Of a stretch of DNA of 64,000 nucleotides, positions 23,241-36,779 are shown piece by piece. Position numbers and translations under genes: made by a program. The stretch spans positions 27,934,385 through 27,998,384 of the forward strand of contig JAZBQD010000017.1 in NCBI GenBank assembly GCA_036583965.1. The letters are read 5' to 3'. How positions within the stretch are numbered: position 1 is the first letter of the stretch; every line of letters begins with the position of its first letter. Origin of the DNA: Prunella strophiata. Its lineage: Eukaryota > Chordata > Aves > Passeriformes > Prunellidae. Below the pieces are notes generated by a model, which was not told where the DNA came from, did no database searches, and was given only the letters and a program-made list of their open reading frames with translations.

Positions 23241-26200
23241 CAAGTTTCATGAAAATCAGAATAATTTATAATTAATTGAAACAAAGACTTCAGTGACATT
23301 TAGAGCCTAGTGAAGGTATATTTTATCAGCTGGAATCCCCAGACATGAATTTATGTTCTCAGGTTAATTTTCATTTGTATAACTTGTTTTGCACATACAC
23401 TTAGTTTATGTGTTTTTTTCTTCAGGCCTTTTCTTGACCTAAGATGATTTAAACATTGGGAACACGAGAATCTTCACTGTTTTCTAAGTTTAAAACTCTC
23501 AGCCAAACAAGAAGCACCATGGCCAGCATGGAACCAGGACAGCTTCAAAGGGGAAAGGGAAAATAGTGAAAACAGGATTTTCTACTCACTAACCATATCA
23601 CATGATCGAGTTCTTGAAGTACTCAGTGCTTATGATTAGAATTTTGCTTTCAATAGAACTCAAATTATGTTTCCCATGCCTAACTAATTTTTTTTTTTAA
23701 ATCACTTAGCACTGTAGACCTGGCCATGGACTCTGTCTTTCATCATTCTGAGGAAGAAAAGGATGAAGGGGAGAGTAAGTTTGCAGTGGCTAATATATGG
23801 AAAAGTTTGAGTGGACATGATTTTTTAAATTCAGCTTAGCAGGAGTATCTTATGCTTTGGGCTGTATGTTCACTACAGGCTGCCAAAATCAGTGAGGTTG
23901 TAATAGATGCAGAGTTCTGCAGAGGGCAGAAGCAGTAAAAGTGCAAAATTCAAACCATTTAAGGACTGAAGGCCAAGGCATCCATTCTGCACAGTGCAGC
24001 ATAGTACTGTCCAGGATCTGCTCAGAATAGTTGTTTTGTGGATCATTAACTTTGAACAATAATCTTATGTTCAGAATCACTACAGTGGCCCATCCCATAA
24101 TCCTGAATATGTCTTGAGTTTACCTAAGCACATAGCTATAGAATAGGATCTGAGCTGTAGGATAGAATCAAGAATGTGAACAATTAATTAAACATAGTTG
24201 ATATTTACCACTTCAGTTTTTAATCTAAATTTCTACCTGCTGTTACCACTTGTTTCTTGGATGCCTGGTCAAACTACAGGATGTTGTTGTGCTTTATAAA
24301 ACTTAAAAAAATATTTCAAATTCTTGCTTTAATGATCTAATACAATAGGACTGGACAACATAGTGGAAAACCTATCTATGGAACAAGAAAATACAGAAGG
24401 TAGAAGCTAGTATAGCAACAAAACCCTGTGAATATCTGACAAAGCCCAAGTAACTGTTGTTCATCCTGAAATAATATAAAAGACCAGGAAGCAAGCCAAA
24501 GAGAGTGAGTTTCCCCAGAGCAAATTCCATGTGAAAACTCTTAGTTCAGCTTCTGTATTCCTATTCTCAAGTTTCCACTCATTTAATGGTATTTTATGTT
24601 CCAACTTCCCTAAAAAAGCAAAAAAACCTGGCACAATGTTAACAAAAGCACTGGATCCAGTCAACACTCGTGTGAGCTATTTACTGTCTTCATGCCACAG
24701 AGAAGCACGAGAGCCAGCTGGACAGGTCGAGGCACTCCCTGTAGTGGTGGTGGTGCTCCCCATCAACCTTTGCCCTTGCTACACACATGAGCCCTACTTT
24801 GGATAAGGCAATCAGAAGACTCAAGTTTGAGCTATGTTACAGAAAAGTTCAAGTGAAACTCCTCTCCAGGACAGTATCAAAAGAGCAGCTTTCCTGCCAG
24901 GTGCACCTCGTTTGTGGTGAAATTTTCCTATTGCCTCTTGGCTCCTTTGTTATAGCAGTATGAATGACCAGCTCAGTGGGCAAACTTTCCAGCAGAGGCA
25001 TGCACTGTAGCATTTCCTGGATCACAAAAGTTTTGGGATAATTTAGTGGATATATTTGCAGGGCCAGGGAATCAACTCCCAGGCATTCTCACTCATAAAA
25101 AAGTGTTCTCAGTTTTACAGACTTCAACTTACATCAGTGTTTAACTCAGAACCTAGCGCCTCCCACTCAAAACAATGGAGATTCTTCCTTCCTCCCCCAT
25201 TCTCAGGAGGAGCAAAGGCGATACTGTAATGGCCAGGATGTAAATATATCTCTGGGTTATTGTTTTTATTGCAATTGCTTCAGTAGGAGAGAAGATACTG
25301 TTTTCCAAAACAAGACTTAGTGAGGAATGGAAGACCTGTAATACCAGGGAATTAACACTACAGTGATAAATTATTTTATTTGTTTTTTCCTTATTTTCAT
25401 TCTGTTTATTCCACATCCACAGACAAAGAATAAAACCAGAGATTATTCATATGAATAAGGTTATTAGCCAATATACCAGATTACTTGTACAGAATACATT
25501 TCCAGGTGTCAAGCAGTGTAATTTAGTTTTTAAGTCTACTTTCAGATCAGTTAATCTGTAGCCCAATTAAATTCACCATTTTAAAAGAGACTTCTAGCAC
25601 ATGTGGTGGTGCATTCCTGCTATCTCCTAGACTGCTCTGAGATCTCAGGAATTCTTGTTAGTCTTTGTCCTTGATAAATTGCTCTCAGGTGATGAATCTC
25701 CCCTTGAACATATCAAAAACATCTTCTCCTGGTCCATAGCAGGAAATTCTGTTGCCTAACCAAGGAAGGGGACAAGAGATAACCCTGAAAACCTTGGAAC
25801 TTGACTGAATCATAGCCCAAATGGAATAATATTATTGTTACTGAAATTTTGAGGAAAATTACTGGTCTGGATTGAGGCCAGGATGGACACTGATGGCTGA
25901 AGCCAAGAAACTTGCAACCCTATGAAGAACAGTCCCAAGTGAGGCCCTTTGAGCTCCCCTGGGCTGCAGTGGCTGCACCAGCATCTTGTGCAGGGTATCT
26001 CGGAGCTCACCAATTCACAGGTTTGGGAACCCAGAGCAGCAAGTGAAAACTGAGAGCAGGACCTGTGCAGGTACTCAGCTCCTTGAGGCTCAACCCTTCA
26101 CCCACAGAGATGCAAACACATTTGGTGTCAATCTGAACAGGTACCTTTTACGTGTACATCCACATACACACCTGTGTTTGTGTGTGTCTGAATTAATTTA

Positions 26201-29129
26201 AATATCCTCCATAAAGTATAGTGTGAGTCTGCCATCTTGACTCTATTATCAAGTCACTGTTGTAATTGTAGTAAATCCTGTTGCTTCTCTTTCTGAATGT
26301 TAAATTTGTCAACCATTGACCAAGGGTCTGGGACTAAGATTGTGCTCCGCTGCACCTAGGCTCCATCAGGAGTTTAGAAAGCAAGGGGGTCCTCACTGAA
26401 CTTCATGGCTCAACAGAGGGGTCTCCCTTACCCTTTTGCGTCCTTATCATTTTCATCCTCAGACTATGTATGAATAATTCTAAACTTATTCTAATCCAAT
26501 TATTGCTTCATAATGCTTCATAATGCAATTTTTCCATGTATGTTTCATCTATATGCTAGGTTATAGAGTGAACCTTGCCACCAAGCTTTTTTAAGGCACG
26601 CATTCACAAATTTATATTGAACATGCTTTTGCCAGTACCCTCAATGGTGATTCTTTAAATGACCTAAATAACTCATTTGTGACATCATTGAAAGAAACCA
26701 GCTTGTTCAAAATGGAGATATAACTGTTTCTTCATGCTGCTCACAGACCCCAGAGTATCCTGGATACTGAAATATGAGATAAGACAGAAAAATTCAATAG
26801 AGGAAAAGACAATTACAAAATTGAAAGACACAGCATGAGGTTCAGAAACTTCAGCTTACAGGCTGAAGCAAACCTGGTCTCAAACAATTCCTAATACTTC
26901 CTGTACTGCCCAGTGCTACAGTCAGGGTTCTGAGCAGACTCTCAGATCTTCTGAAAGAAGACAAAAAGAGCATGGTTGTTTCTCCCAGTTAGGAGAAGGC
27001 TTGAAGGCACTTGATTTCTGTAAAAATATCAGATTACAAAATGCTGTGTTGGGTGAGGAAGCTTTTGAGCTGAAACCTGATGGTGGTCTCAGACCAAATG
27101 GATACAGATTTGCTATCAATAAGTTTAAGAGACATTTGGGAAGGTCACTGGAGCAGTGAGGTTCCAGCAGTGTCTGGCCCCAGAACCGACAGAGAGAGGC
27201 TGCCAGTCTGGCTTTTGAGAGAAGCATAGCTGCATTTTTCAGAGGGCAGTTTGATGAGGTGCCAGAAGGAATGAGGCCTCCTAAGCCAGGAATCAGTGCC
27301 AGTCTGGGTTCTTTACCTCAAAGCTTATCAGTAAAGGCATCTCTTGACTATAAATCATTTGCTTGGCACACCAATATATGGCAATTTCTATATTCAGAAT
27401 ACATTACTTGAAATGGAGGTGAGACACTGCTTCCTTGCTCAATTTGAGCACTTGAAATAGCATGTTTATTTCCCAGGAATTATTAACTGGAAATGACAAA
27501 TACAAGAGATTTTCACATATGGTTTGTCCTAGTAGCAGCCTGAAATGCAGACCTCTGACCACTTTTACTGCCTGTAGTCTGTCCAGCTACTGTGATCAGC
27601 CATGAGGCAATGCTGGCAGCTGACATCACTAAAGGTCAGGCATATTTTCTGTCACAAAGATGTGCTTATCCTTATGTCTTCACTGTTATTTTGCAAGTCT
27701 TCTGTCAGAGTAGCTACAGAATTCATACCATCAATCTGTAAGGGAAAACAAACAGAAGAAGCATGACAGAATTTCTCTAATGTAAGCTTTGAAACCTCCC
27801 TGGGTGAAAGGACTACATTTCTTTCAACATTGTGAGTGGAGAAGTGTTTGTTATGCCCCTGTGTGTATGGCACCACTCCGTATTTTCAGTATTAAGAAAG
27901 TGACATTGATTGGTGTGTAGCCAAAATCTGCCTCTCTTGTCTGCAGAAATGTGAGCACAACAGGGTACAGCTCATCTCACACTCCCTTTCATGGTGCAGG
28001 TTTCTCATCACATTCTAAAAGAGAGCTTTCCACAAAAACTTAGCCTTTAAAAACTTTTTCTCACAGGTGATGTGCGAGGACTGCACGTCCTCAGGATGGC
28101 AGTATGAATCTGAGAGGAAAACTGTGTCCTTAGAGTACCAGGTGGCCTCATTCAGGAATTATGCTTACCTCAGGCAAGCTCCAGATCCTGGGTCCTTAGG
28201 CTTTGCCAGCTGAAGGTGCAACCTTGGAGAAACAGCAGTTTAGAAACTGCTTGGAGAAGCTCCAAGTTTCTTTCTCTCAGTCTGACTGCTTGTGACCTCA
28301 ACACTTTTCACTTCCTCAGGCATTGTGCCCTTTCTGCCAGCCCTGGCTGAGTAATCATAGCTATTTTCTCATCTCAAAAGAAAGAAGGGGAAATGTTAAT
28401 TTTCTACTTGCAAACTAGCTCTCCTTAACTTGCTCTTCCTAACAGACCTGTAATGTGTAATAAGAAACTTACTGGCTAAGACTCACATTGGAAACCTCCT
28501 TCCTCATACTCATGAAAGCGTTTGCATGAACCCCAGTGAGAACCAGGCTAGCAGCACAGATGAAGGTAGACCTTTATGCAAAAAGTTTCTAAATTAATCT
28601 CACACTCAGGAGCAAAATCTCCAGATTTGCAAGATCGAAGTCACCACTACCAGACATTTCCACCCCAAGCAGAAGTAATGCAACTAGAATGTGGAGGGCA
28701 AAGGCTGACACCAAGGAATTGGTCACATTTTTTCCACTTTAATTTTTTGGCAGCCCTGAAGCAATCAGAGTTTCTCCCACCATCTGCAATGATGGGAAAA
28801 AAATTAGAAAATTTCCAAAATAGAATAACAGCAATAGTCCTTAGGTGGTCCCTTCAGATCTATGCTGATTTCCATGGCAGCAATTGGTAATATCCTCTTG
28901 GCTAAATCAGCAATCACACTCTCACATATAGACCTTAGCAATATAATTTCTCAATTCTAAGATTGATTATTCTGTTTGACTATTTCAAGACAGAACCAGC
29001 AGATTATAATTAAGAGGAAAAAAAAAAAATAGGTGAAGTTCTAATTTTCCTTTTTCTAGGGAAAAGATGGGGGGAAAACCGAAATAGGAAACTCACCACT
29101 CATCTGGGACTAGGATGTTACCCATCTGA

Positions 29130-29153
29130 GGAAAGTCCTTCTGAGGACTTTCC
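29130..29153. repeat. Perfect 9-bp inverted repeat resembling paired NF-kappaB half sites
   Basis: GGAAAGTCC (29130-29138), a 6-base spacer, then GGACTTTCC (29145-29153). Each arm looks like most of a kappaB decamer. It lies in non-coding DNA and no regulatory role is shown. Confidence 0.6.
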
Positions 29154-29414
29154 AAATGTGAAAGTGAGGGATTTGATAAATGAAAGCAGTGGTACTTTCA
29201 TTCAGAAGATGAAATACAAAAGTTTGAACTTCTTACTGCTCCAAGTTATCCACAGCAGCGATATTTGATTGATCATGTTACTGTAACAAAAGATTTTTTT
29301 GCAAAAGTACTAGGAAAAAAATATTATTCAAACAGATAGAGAAAAAGAAGTCCCATATGGCATGCATGTAGCACTTATTAATAGGCAATGCTCTAGAAGG
29401 AGAAACAAAAATTT

Positions 29415-29434
29415 AATGTTCTTATAAGAACATT
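29415..29434. repeat. 20-bp perfect palindrome
   Basis: AATGTTCTTA is followed at once by its exact reverse complement, TAAGAACATT. It contains TGTTCT and AGAACA, the steroid-receptor half-site words, but everted and spaced by four bases, unlike the standard inverted IR3 element. Confidence 0.8.
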
Positions 29435-31477
29435 CTATTTTTCTAGAAGAAATGTGTAAGAGGTTCTATGTAAAGTGACAATCATCTGAGGAAGGCTGGA
29501 GTACTATTGTGTGAATGAAGGTTTTGGTTTAAACTTTGCATATTAAAACAGAGCAATATTGCAAAATCGACTTGGCTTATTATTTTCAATTATATTCACA
29601 TTAAAAAAGGAGCTGTACTGCAAGTTTTGTGCCAGACTATGGGTGGTTTAAACAGCATGTATTTCTCATTTCTAAGGGACTCATGCTATTTCCTGTTTTC
29701 TCTGAAAGACTGTGCAGCTTGCAGGTCTATCCTTAATATCAATATGGAAAATCACAGATATTGTGCCATTTTCTATCCAGGTTTTTTTTCTTGTAACTAG
29801 AGAGAGAATCTAAATATTTATTCAAAGTTGGAACATGAGCACAAAAGGAGATCCAGTACCACAAGCAGGCAAACAGCTACCAATCCTCACTCAACTTATT
29901 AGTTCTTTTGTTGATCATTGCCATAAAGTGGTATCTGTATGCAAACAGATGTTTCTAATCAGCCTCATTTGCTACCTGTCATTTACAGTCTCTAAAACCA
30001 CACTCATTTCTATGCAAGTGTACCTCACAGAACAACATTAATGAATAACTTGCCAGGGTACCTTCTTCTCCTTTTGTATTTTGGACAAAAGTACTGATAG
30101 CCCTCACTCAGGCTAAAAAGCCACTTCCTCTGCAAGGGGTGAGCAGACCAATCAGATTTATTGAGAGCAAGAGAAAACACTATCTCCTGGAGTAGGCAAG
30201 TTGGCTAACAGTGTTGTGTTTTGCTGCAATTAGATAATCATGTCAATTCATGCAAAAATGAGAACAAGCTGTTTTGACCAAACTCTGAATTTTGGGGAAC
30301 ATTTCTGTGTTGCTCTTCATTCATGAAGATCTAGTACAAGAGTTTCTTCAAGACTGAACAGGTAAACCTTCTTATGTGCACTCTGTGTTTCGCTACACAT
30401 TTCAGTTTCTTCTTCAGCTACTATGATATGACAGGAGGGTCTCTGACTGACTTGTACCCAGGGAGAAAAAGCCCAGGTGTGAAAACAGTCTGTAGAGGTA
30501 AAAGGAATGACACAACAAAATTAAAATGTCAAATAAATTTTTTTTGGTAGACATACTGAAATAGTGGCCTAATGAAAATTATGGCCAGCTGAAAGACATA
30601 TCCCAGAGTAAGACCAGCCTGAAGCATCTATGAAAATGGACTCTATCTTGTTGATAGAAGTTCATATAATGGTGAACAATAACTCAGGAAGGACCAAATT
30701 TAAAAACAAATACCAAGATGAATGTTGATCATCATTACTCTCTGAATACAGTCTGCTCCTTCATGGAAAAAATTCTCACAAGAATGCCAACATCTAAAAG
30801 TCTTCAATTTCTTAAAATTCAATCTGACATGTAGCATCTCTTGAACACCTAAACCATGCTCTTCCAAAACCCGTAATATACGAGAAAAAGTTCAAAGCAG
30901 CACTAGGGTCCTAAACAGGATTATTTTGTTTTGTTTGTTTTGGGTTTTTTAGGCTTTCTTCCTATGAAAGACAAGCATTCAAAAAGATGGTGACATTTGT
31001 GGTTTTAAGAGGCAGATAATGAAACAGTTTGCAAAGAGTACCATCTCTTCTAGAAAGCACAGGCTTTATACAAGTAAGTATACAATACTTTATGCCATAT
31101 ACAATCTGCAAACTTCTCAGTTTCCTAAAAGCTCAGTTCTCTAACAAATGAATCCTTGGTCTGAAGTTAATGTGGTGTCTAAGAGCTTGTTATTTCAAAA
31201 GTCTAAAATACACCTGATCTCCTTAACTTTTCTTGCTGGAAGAATAATCCTCTCAGTGACGTGGCCTACAGAGAGAAGGTGGAGTGAATCATGAATCCCT
31301 GACTTAAAGATATGACCTGGAGTTGTTTCCCAGCTGACTTCCTGCAAGATCTGACTGTGGTTTCAAATTTATGGTTCTGAAGAACACAGGTCAGTTTAGC
31401 TAGCAGCAAACTGCTGGACAACCATTAGACTCATGCAACACAAGACCCCCAACACGAGAAAGAATCAGGCCTGCTGG

Positions 31478-31905
31478 AACGAGACTAGTAGAGGCACAAA
31501 GATTATCAGAGGGACAGGGCACCTTCTCTGTGAAAACAGGCTGAGAGGGTTGCATTTCTTAGGCCTGGAGAAGTCTCCAGGGAGATCTTACAGAATTTTC
31601 TAGTACATAAAAGGGCCCTATAGGAAAGCTGGAGAGGGATTTTTTACAACAGCATGCAGTGACAGGACAAAGGAGGATGGCTTCAAATTTAGAGATAGTA
31701 AGTTTAGATTAGATATGAGGAAGAAATTCTTTACCATGAGGGTGGTGCGGCACTGGAACAGCTTGCCCGGAGATGTTGTGGATGCCCCCTTTCATCCATG
31801 TGGATGAAGCTTCGAGACACCTGGGAGGTGTTCCTGCCCATGCCAGGGTGTTGAAACAAGGCAATCTTTAAGGTATTTCCAACCCAAACCATTCTGTGAT
31901 TTTAT
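31478..31905 (+). mobile_element. CR1 LINE 3' end
   Basis: This plus-strand fragment carries the CR1 3' hallmarks in order: the stretch around ctgagagggttgcatttct…ctggagaag, then ggaaagctggagagggatttttta, then atgaggaagaaattctttac, gaggtgttcctgcccatg and the terminal ccaaaccattctgtgatttta. It is a 5'-truncated, inactive copy. Confidence 0.85.
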
Positions 31906-32118
31906 GAAATCCTGAGATTCCAGGACCAAATGAAATAAAAAAAATCAGGTCCACTTTGAAAAAGCAGGCGCATTTTTGAAAAACACAACATTCAGATGCC
32001 AAGGGGTCCAAGAACTGATAGAGAAGCTGGAAGCCTCTGCACCATGCAGAGTCAGTTATCAGTCCAGTGCTCAGGGCAGTAGTTGATGGGGTCTCAGTAG
32101 ACCAAGATGACCCCGATA
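31906..32118. other. Unassigned spacer between CR1 and LTR
   Basis: Short non-coding stretch with no recognised feature. Confidence 0.5.
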
Positions 32119-32825
32119 TGTGTGAGAAAGTCTCTGTTTTTCCAGCTCTTCAGCTGAAGAAGGAGTCAGGATTCTTCATCTGCAGTTTCCAAGGTTGTTT
32201 ATTTTCTCTTATCTATTACATTCTTTTCCTGACCAGCTGAGGTCCATTCAGCAGGTCAGTCCATGGCACACTGCCCACCTCTGGGGTGGTGTTGTCTTTT
32301 TATACCAAAAACTACGTGTACATTATTTACAGTTACTTTCCAATACCTATCACCCATGTTACACAGTCCAACTCTACTCTAAACCAATCCAAAAGTGCCA
32401 CCATCACCCAGAAGATGGAGGCTATGAAGAAGAAGGACAGGACACACCCAAATTCCTCCATCTTGCCTCTTGAACCTCCATTTGAAAAATCCCAAAATTC
32501 TACTTTTCCACCCTGTGACAAACTATCTATTATACTACTTAAACATTCGTGGCTTGTGAATCCTCATATAATGTTGGTAATTTTCTCCATGGGTTGAAAT
32601 CAAAAGCACAGGGGTCTTGGGCTCTGTGCCAAGGCCTCTGAGCCCCCTGCCAGGAGCTCAAGCCATCCAGGGCAGCCAGAGGGATGTCCTGGGTTCTGAC
32701 AGGCAGTCTGCATTATTTCCTGCAAAGTCTCCACTACCAGTATGTGACAGCATCTGCTCCAGGGTTGTGAGCAGATACCAGTCCTGACTGTCACACTGGA
32801 TCTGCCCAGAGGTTTTTGTGACACA
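32119..32825 (-). mobile_element. Endogenous retrovirus LTR
   Basis: Minus-strand order supports an LTR: a GGTATAAAAAG box (32297-32306) is followed about 95 bp lower by AATAAA (32198-32203) and then a short U5 ending near 32119 in CTCACACA. U3 would run up to about 32825, where tgacaca gives a CA end. The U3 boundary and the flanking duplication are uncertain. It appears to be a different family from the ERVL-type LTRs in this window. Confidence 0.6.
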
Positions 32826-34808
32826 TATTGTGTCTATGCCTGGTTTTAAACTCATGGTTTCTAGGCTTTAGTTGTCTCCCATTTATGGAGCAAAGTGCAC
32901 TTGATGCCAGAAGAAGGTGTTTTGCATCTCCTCTCCTGTACAGCAAGATAGGAATGTGGTCTAGCAAGGTGTTAAGCCCCCAGGTTGGGAGCAAAAAATA
33001 TCAAACCATTATTCTGTCAAGGCAAACACCAGCCATGAGAGTGAAAACTGCTAACTTTCAAGTTAGTACAATTGGCAGATAGCTTACCCAGGTTTATAAT
33101 GCCAGTGTGGATACTGTAGATTTTGCATCTTTTAAGAAAGGGACCAGACGTTCAGTCACATCTGGCTGACTGCTGTGTTCACACCTAATGTTAAATGGCA
33201 TATTGGCAGTAGGAACACAAGAACAGTGGCAATCAATTCATATCAATAGCTACTAGTTTTTACTTCTTTCACTATAAGAATCTCAGGATGCAGAGAATAA
33301 TATTGTGCTGAGCCTGCATTTTCCATGACCTAAGAGTGTTGCTGCATGCCTAGTTTGTGCAAGAATTTGTTGCAGTTTTCTCTTATGCTGAGACATTTCT
33401 GTGAAAATACTGCTGTACAGTCTATTGATAGATAAATACTCTAATAGACTAATGAAATTACCAAGTGTTTAAAATTTGAGCCAAATATCCCATTTTCCCC
33501 CTGAATGCTGTTAGTAGAATAAATGTAGCTATTATTAGAGTGAAGAGTCTATCTTGTAGTCGGTGTTAGGCTCAGGTAAAATACTGCTTCACCAGTAAGC
33601 TCCTCTCCTCTCCTCTCTGCCATTTCCGCTTGTATTCTGTGGTACTACATCCAACACATACACCAGTTTTGGAAACATATCTTCTAAGAACTGATCTCTT
33701 CTCTAACACTGGCAGCTCACAACTATTTGTTGCTTGAAGCAAATTCTCAGCTTACCAAGTGTAGCTTGTGGAAAAGTTTGTGGTTTATTACAGTGTTTGA
33801 CTTGCTGTTTGTTTGTGTTTATCATAAACCACAAGGGGTTATGAACTGCCGTGCACCGAAGATCTTAATTTCTATTACTACAGCATCCAAATAACAGAGT
33901 GGCTTCAAAAGCCTCCTGTAAGGTGTAATCCACAGTCTAAGGCATTTCTACTCTATTGCTGAAGAAAATGTAGCCATAAAGGTTTAATGCATTTAGGTAA
34001 AGTCTGACCACTGTAGAGGAAAGTATATAATAGCTTTACATACTTCTATATATAGGTGTGTTCATGCTCAATAATATTTCTGATTCAGCCTCCCATTTAG
34101 TATCATTTCATTAACTTATCTCTGGACTCCCATGTAAGGAAAAAAACAGTTCCACCAAAGGCACACACGAGTTTTTTATATGCTGAAGGCCCAAAGAACA
34201 TTGTTCTGTAATAAACACCAGGTATTAAAAAAAATCAGAATACAGAAACAGAAAGAAACAGGGAAAAGGCAGTACCTAGTACCAAGGGAAATCGTACCAG
34301 CATAATCAACACTCATCCTTAGTAAGGAGCTTGTAGGTAATGGAGAGGAAATGCAAAATGCTTGCCCAGCTGCCAGTGCCAGCTGAGCAGCTACATATAA
34401 GTGTCACAATGTTTCTTTGCCTCAAAGATATTCTCTGTTCAATGAAAGTGTAAAAGTATCTCTGCCAATTAAGAAAATGCAGATGTTTTGCATTGTGTAG
34501 TTAAACTTTTAACAAGATAATTGAGGCTTTGTGTAACAATGGTAAAAGCTGACAAGCATGCTGTCATAAGCTTTTTTTTTTAAATAGTAGTTGGGGAAAC
34601 CACTATTCACACCCAGAGCAGGTCCATCATAGATGATGAAGACTGATAGTCTGTGAGAAAAAACCTCATCTCATAGTGACAGACAGGGCTGCAATGTACT
34701 TCTCTACAGGGCCAAAGGAAAGGTCAGTGGTGGGCAGACCACACTTCCAATGGCAACTTACACAGGTAGATAGTGATAAGACAAGGGGAAATGGTTTGAA
34801 ACATTAAA
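32826..34808. other. Gene-free intergenic stretch
   Basis: AT-rich non-coding DNA; no gene or transposon recognised. Confidence 0.55.
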
Positions 34809-35503
34809 AATAATCACAGAATAATGAGGTTGGAAGAGACCTCTAAGATCATCGAGTCTAACCTAAGTCCTGACACCTCAACTCAGAATCTAGACTATAG
34901 CACCAAGTGCCATGTCCAGCCTTTTTTTAAACACATCCAGAGATGGTGATTCTACCACCTCTCTGGGAAGAGCATTCCAGTTCTTTCTTATTCTTTCAGT
35001 GAAAAATTTTTTCCTAATATCCAACCTACACCTTCCCTGACGTAGCTTGAGACTGTCTCCTCTGGTTCTGTCAGTTGCTGCCGGTGGAAGAGACTGACCC
35101 CACCTGTCTACAACCTCCCTTCAAGGAGTTGTAGAGAGCAATAAGGTCACCTCTAAACCTCCTCTTCTCCAGGCTAAACAACCCCAGCTCCCTCAAACGT
35201 TGCTCATAGGCCTTGTGTTCCAAGCCCCTCACCAGCCTTGTTGCCTCCTCTGGACATGTTCAAGCAGCTCGATATCCTTTCTAAACTGAGGCCCCAGAAC
35301 TGGACACAGCACTCAAGGCATGGCCTCACCAGTGCTGAGTGCAGGGGGAAAATGACCTCCCTGCTCCTGCTGGCCACACAATTCCTAATGCAGGCCAGGA
35401 TGCCATTGGCCTTCTTGGCCACCAAGGCACACTGCTGGCTCATATTCAACCAGCTGTCGACCAGCACTCCCAGGTCCCTTTCTGCCTGATTTAAATTCAT
35501 TTA
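34809..35503 (-). mobile_element. CR1 LINE 3' portion
   Basis: Antisense CR1: it starts with the terminal atcacagaataatgaggttggaagagacc and runs through the 3' UTR into the ORF2 C-terminus. There a minus-strand peptide carries [27 protein letters not shown] and [13 protein letters not shown]. It is better preserved than the copy at 9.3 kb and ends abruptly at its 5' truncation point near 35503, next to an A-run. Confidence 0.88.
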
Positions 35504-35507
35504 AAGG

Positions 35508-35526
35508 GAAAAAAAAAAAAAAAAAA
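35508..35526. repeat. A-run between two oppositely oriented CR1 copies
   Basis: About 19 consecutive A residues separate the minus CR1 at the left from the plus CR1 at the right. Confidence 0.85.
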
Positions 35527-35549
35527 GGCAAAAAAGCATGCATTTGGGG

Positions 35550-35774
35550 AAATTTAGATTAGATTGTAGGAAGGAATTCTTTATTCAGAGGGTAGTGTGG
35601 AACTGGAACAGATTGCCCAGAAAAGTTGTGGATGCCCCATCCCAAGGCCATGTCGGATGTAGCCCTGAGCACCTTAATCTAGTGGGTGGCATTGCTGCCC
35701 ATGCTGGACAGGATTGGAACTGAATGATCTTTTAAGGGCCTTTCCAACCTGTGCCACACTATGATTCCATGATA
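35550..35774 (+). mobile_element. CR1 LINE 3' end
   Basis: Sense CR1 terminus: tagattagattgtaggaagg, ttattcagagggtagtgtggaac, gttgtggatgcccc and the final cctttccaacctgtgccacac…atgattccatga. It is a 5'-truncated copy of about 225 bp, lying back to back with the preceding minus-strand CR1. Confidence 0.85.
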
Positions 35775-36739
35775 ATGCTGAGGCTAGCAAAGACCAATTC
35801 CCAAATTTTAGCACAGCTCATTTTTGCAGGATTTTGTCATTAATAGTTTAATCATGCCTTGAATTTTCAATCTGTTAAAAGGCATTATATATTTAATTAA
35901 CAATTTTAATTCCATTTGTTACAGCTCCTCAAAGCATGATTTCTGGAGATGGTAAACTTTTAACAGTGTTTTGCTGAATGGATGTCCTATATAGATTTTT
36001 AAAATACTGATAACTAATAGATAACAATGAAAGGAAGCAGCAGAAAGCTACTTTTTTTACTTTGAAAATGCCAGTTTCACAAAGTCTTGTGAGATTCCTG
36101 AAGGGCATAATTTTAATGCGGTGCATTCATCTAGCCAGTGATTAATGTGATGAACTCCTGCTTGGCACAATCACTGCTCAAATCTCAGCTTGGCACATGA
36201 CAGCCATTGAAGATCTGGACCATAACATCTCTGAACAGGACTTTGATACCTGAGTCATGCAGGCATTTATACATTTCCATCTAAATCTTTTACTTTTGAT
36301 AAAGGTAGGCATGCCTGTAGAGATCTCTCTTGGTCAATCCTGAGTAAGTAATCCCACTAGGTATATGAAGCTACTTGCGGAATTTTCTTTAACTCTCACA
36401 CTGAGCCTCAAGGTTCAATAGATCATTGTGCCACAAGTGCTAGATTTCAGGGTCCCCTGCACATGTGAAGGAATTGAACTAATAATGCTGATGAAGAAGA
36501 TGTGAGAGTGTGTGCTATTGCTCACCAAGAAAAGCAAGAGAACATGCTACTTTGTAGTCTGGACCTGTGTTTTTACCCAGGAAAACACCTCTGACATTGA
36601 AGAAGGCTTGAAGAATCTGGAACCAGTGGTTTGCCAGAATGTCACCATAGCTCCACAAATGTCTGCAGACAACAGCCACAGTTGCTGCTTAGAAATTACA
36701 CAGCTACATTAAAAGTTAAAATTAGCAACATCAGAGGGG

Positions 36740-36779
<40 letters not shown>

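Larger units (their letters stand above)
23241..31477. other. Gene-free intergenic stretch
   Basis: About 8 kb of AT-rich DNA without a supported gene, LTR or LINE. Notable small items are a direct repeat of gcttcataat near 26510-26525, two inverted repeats near 29.1-29.4 kb (listed separately) and scattered A- and T-runs. Confidence 0.55.
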
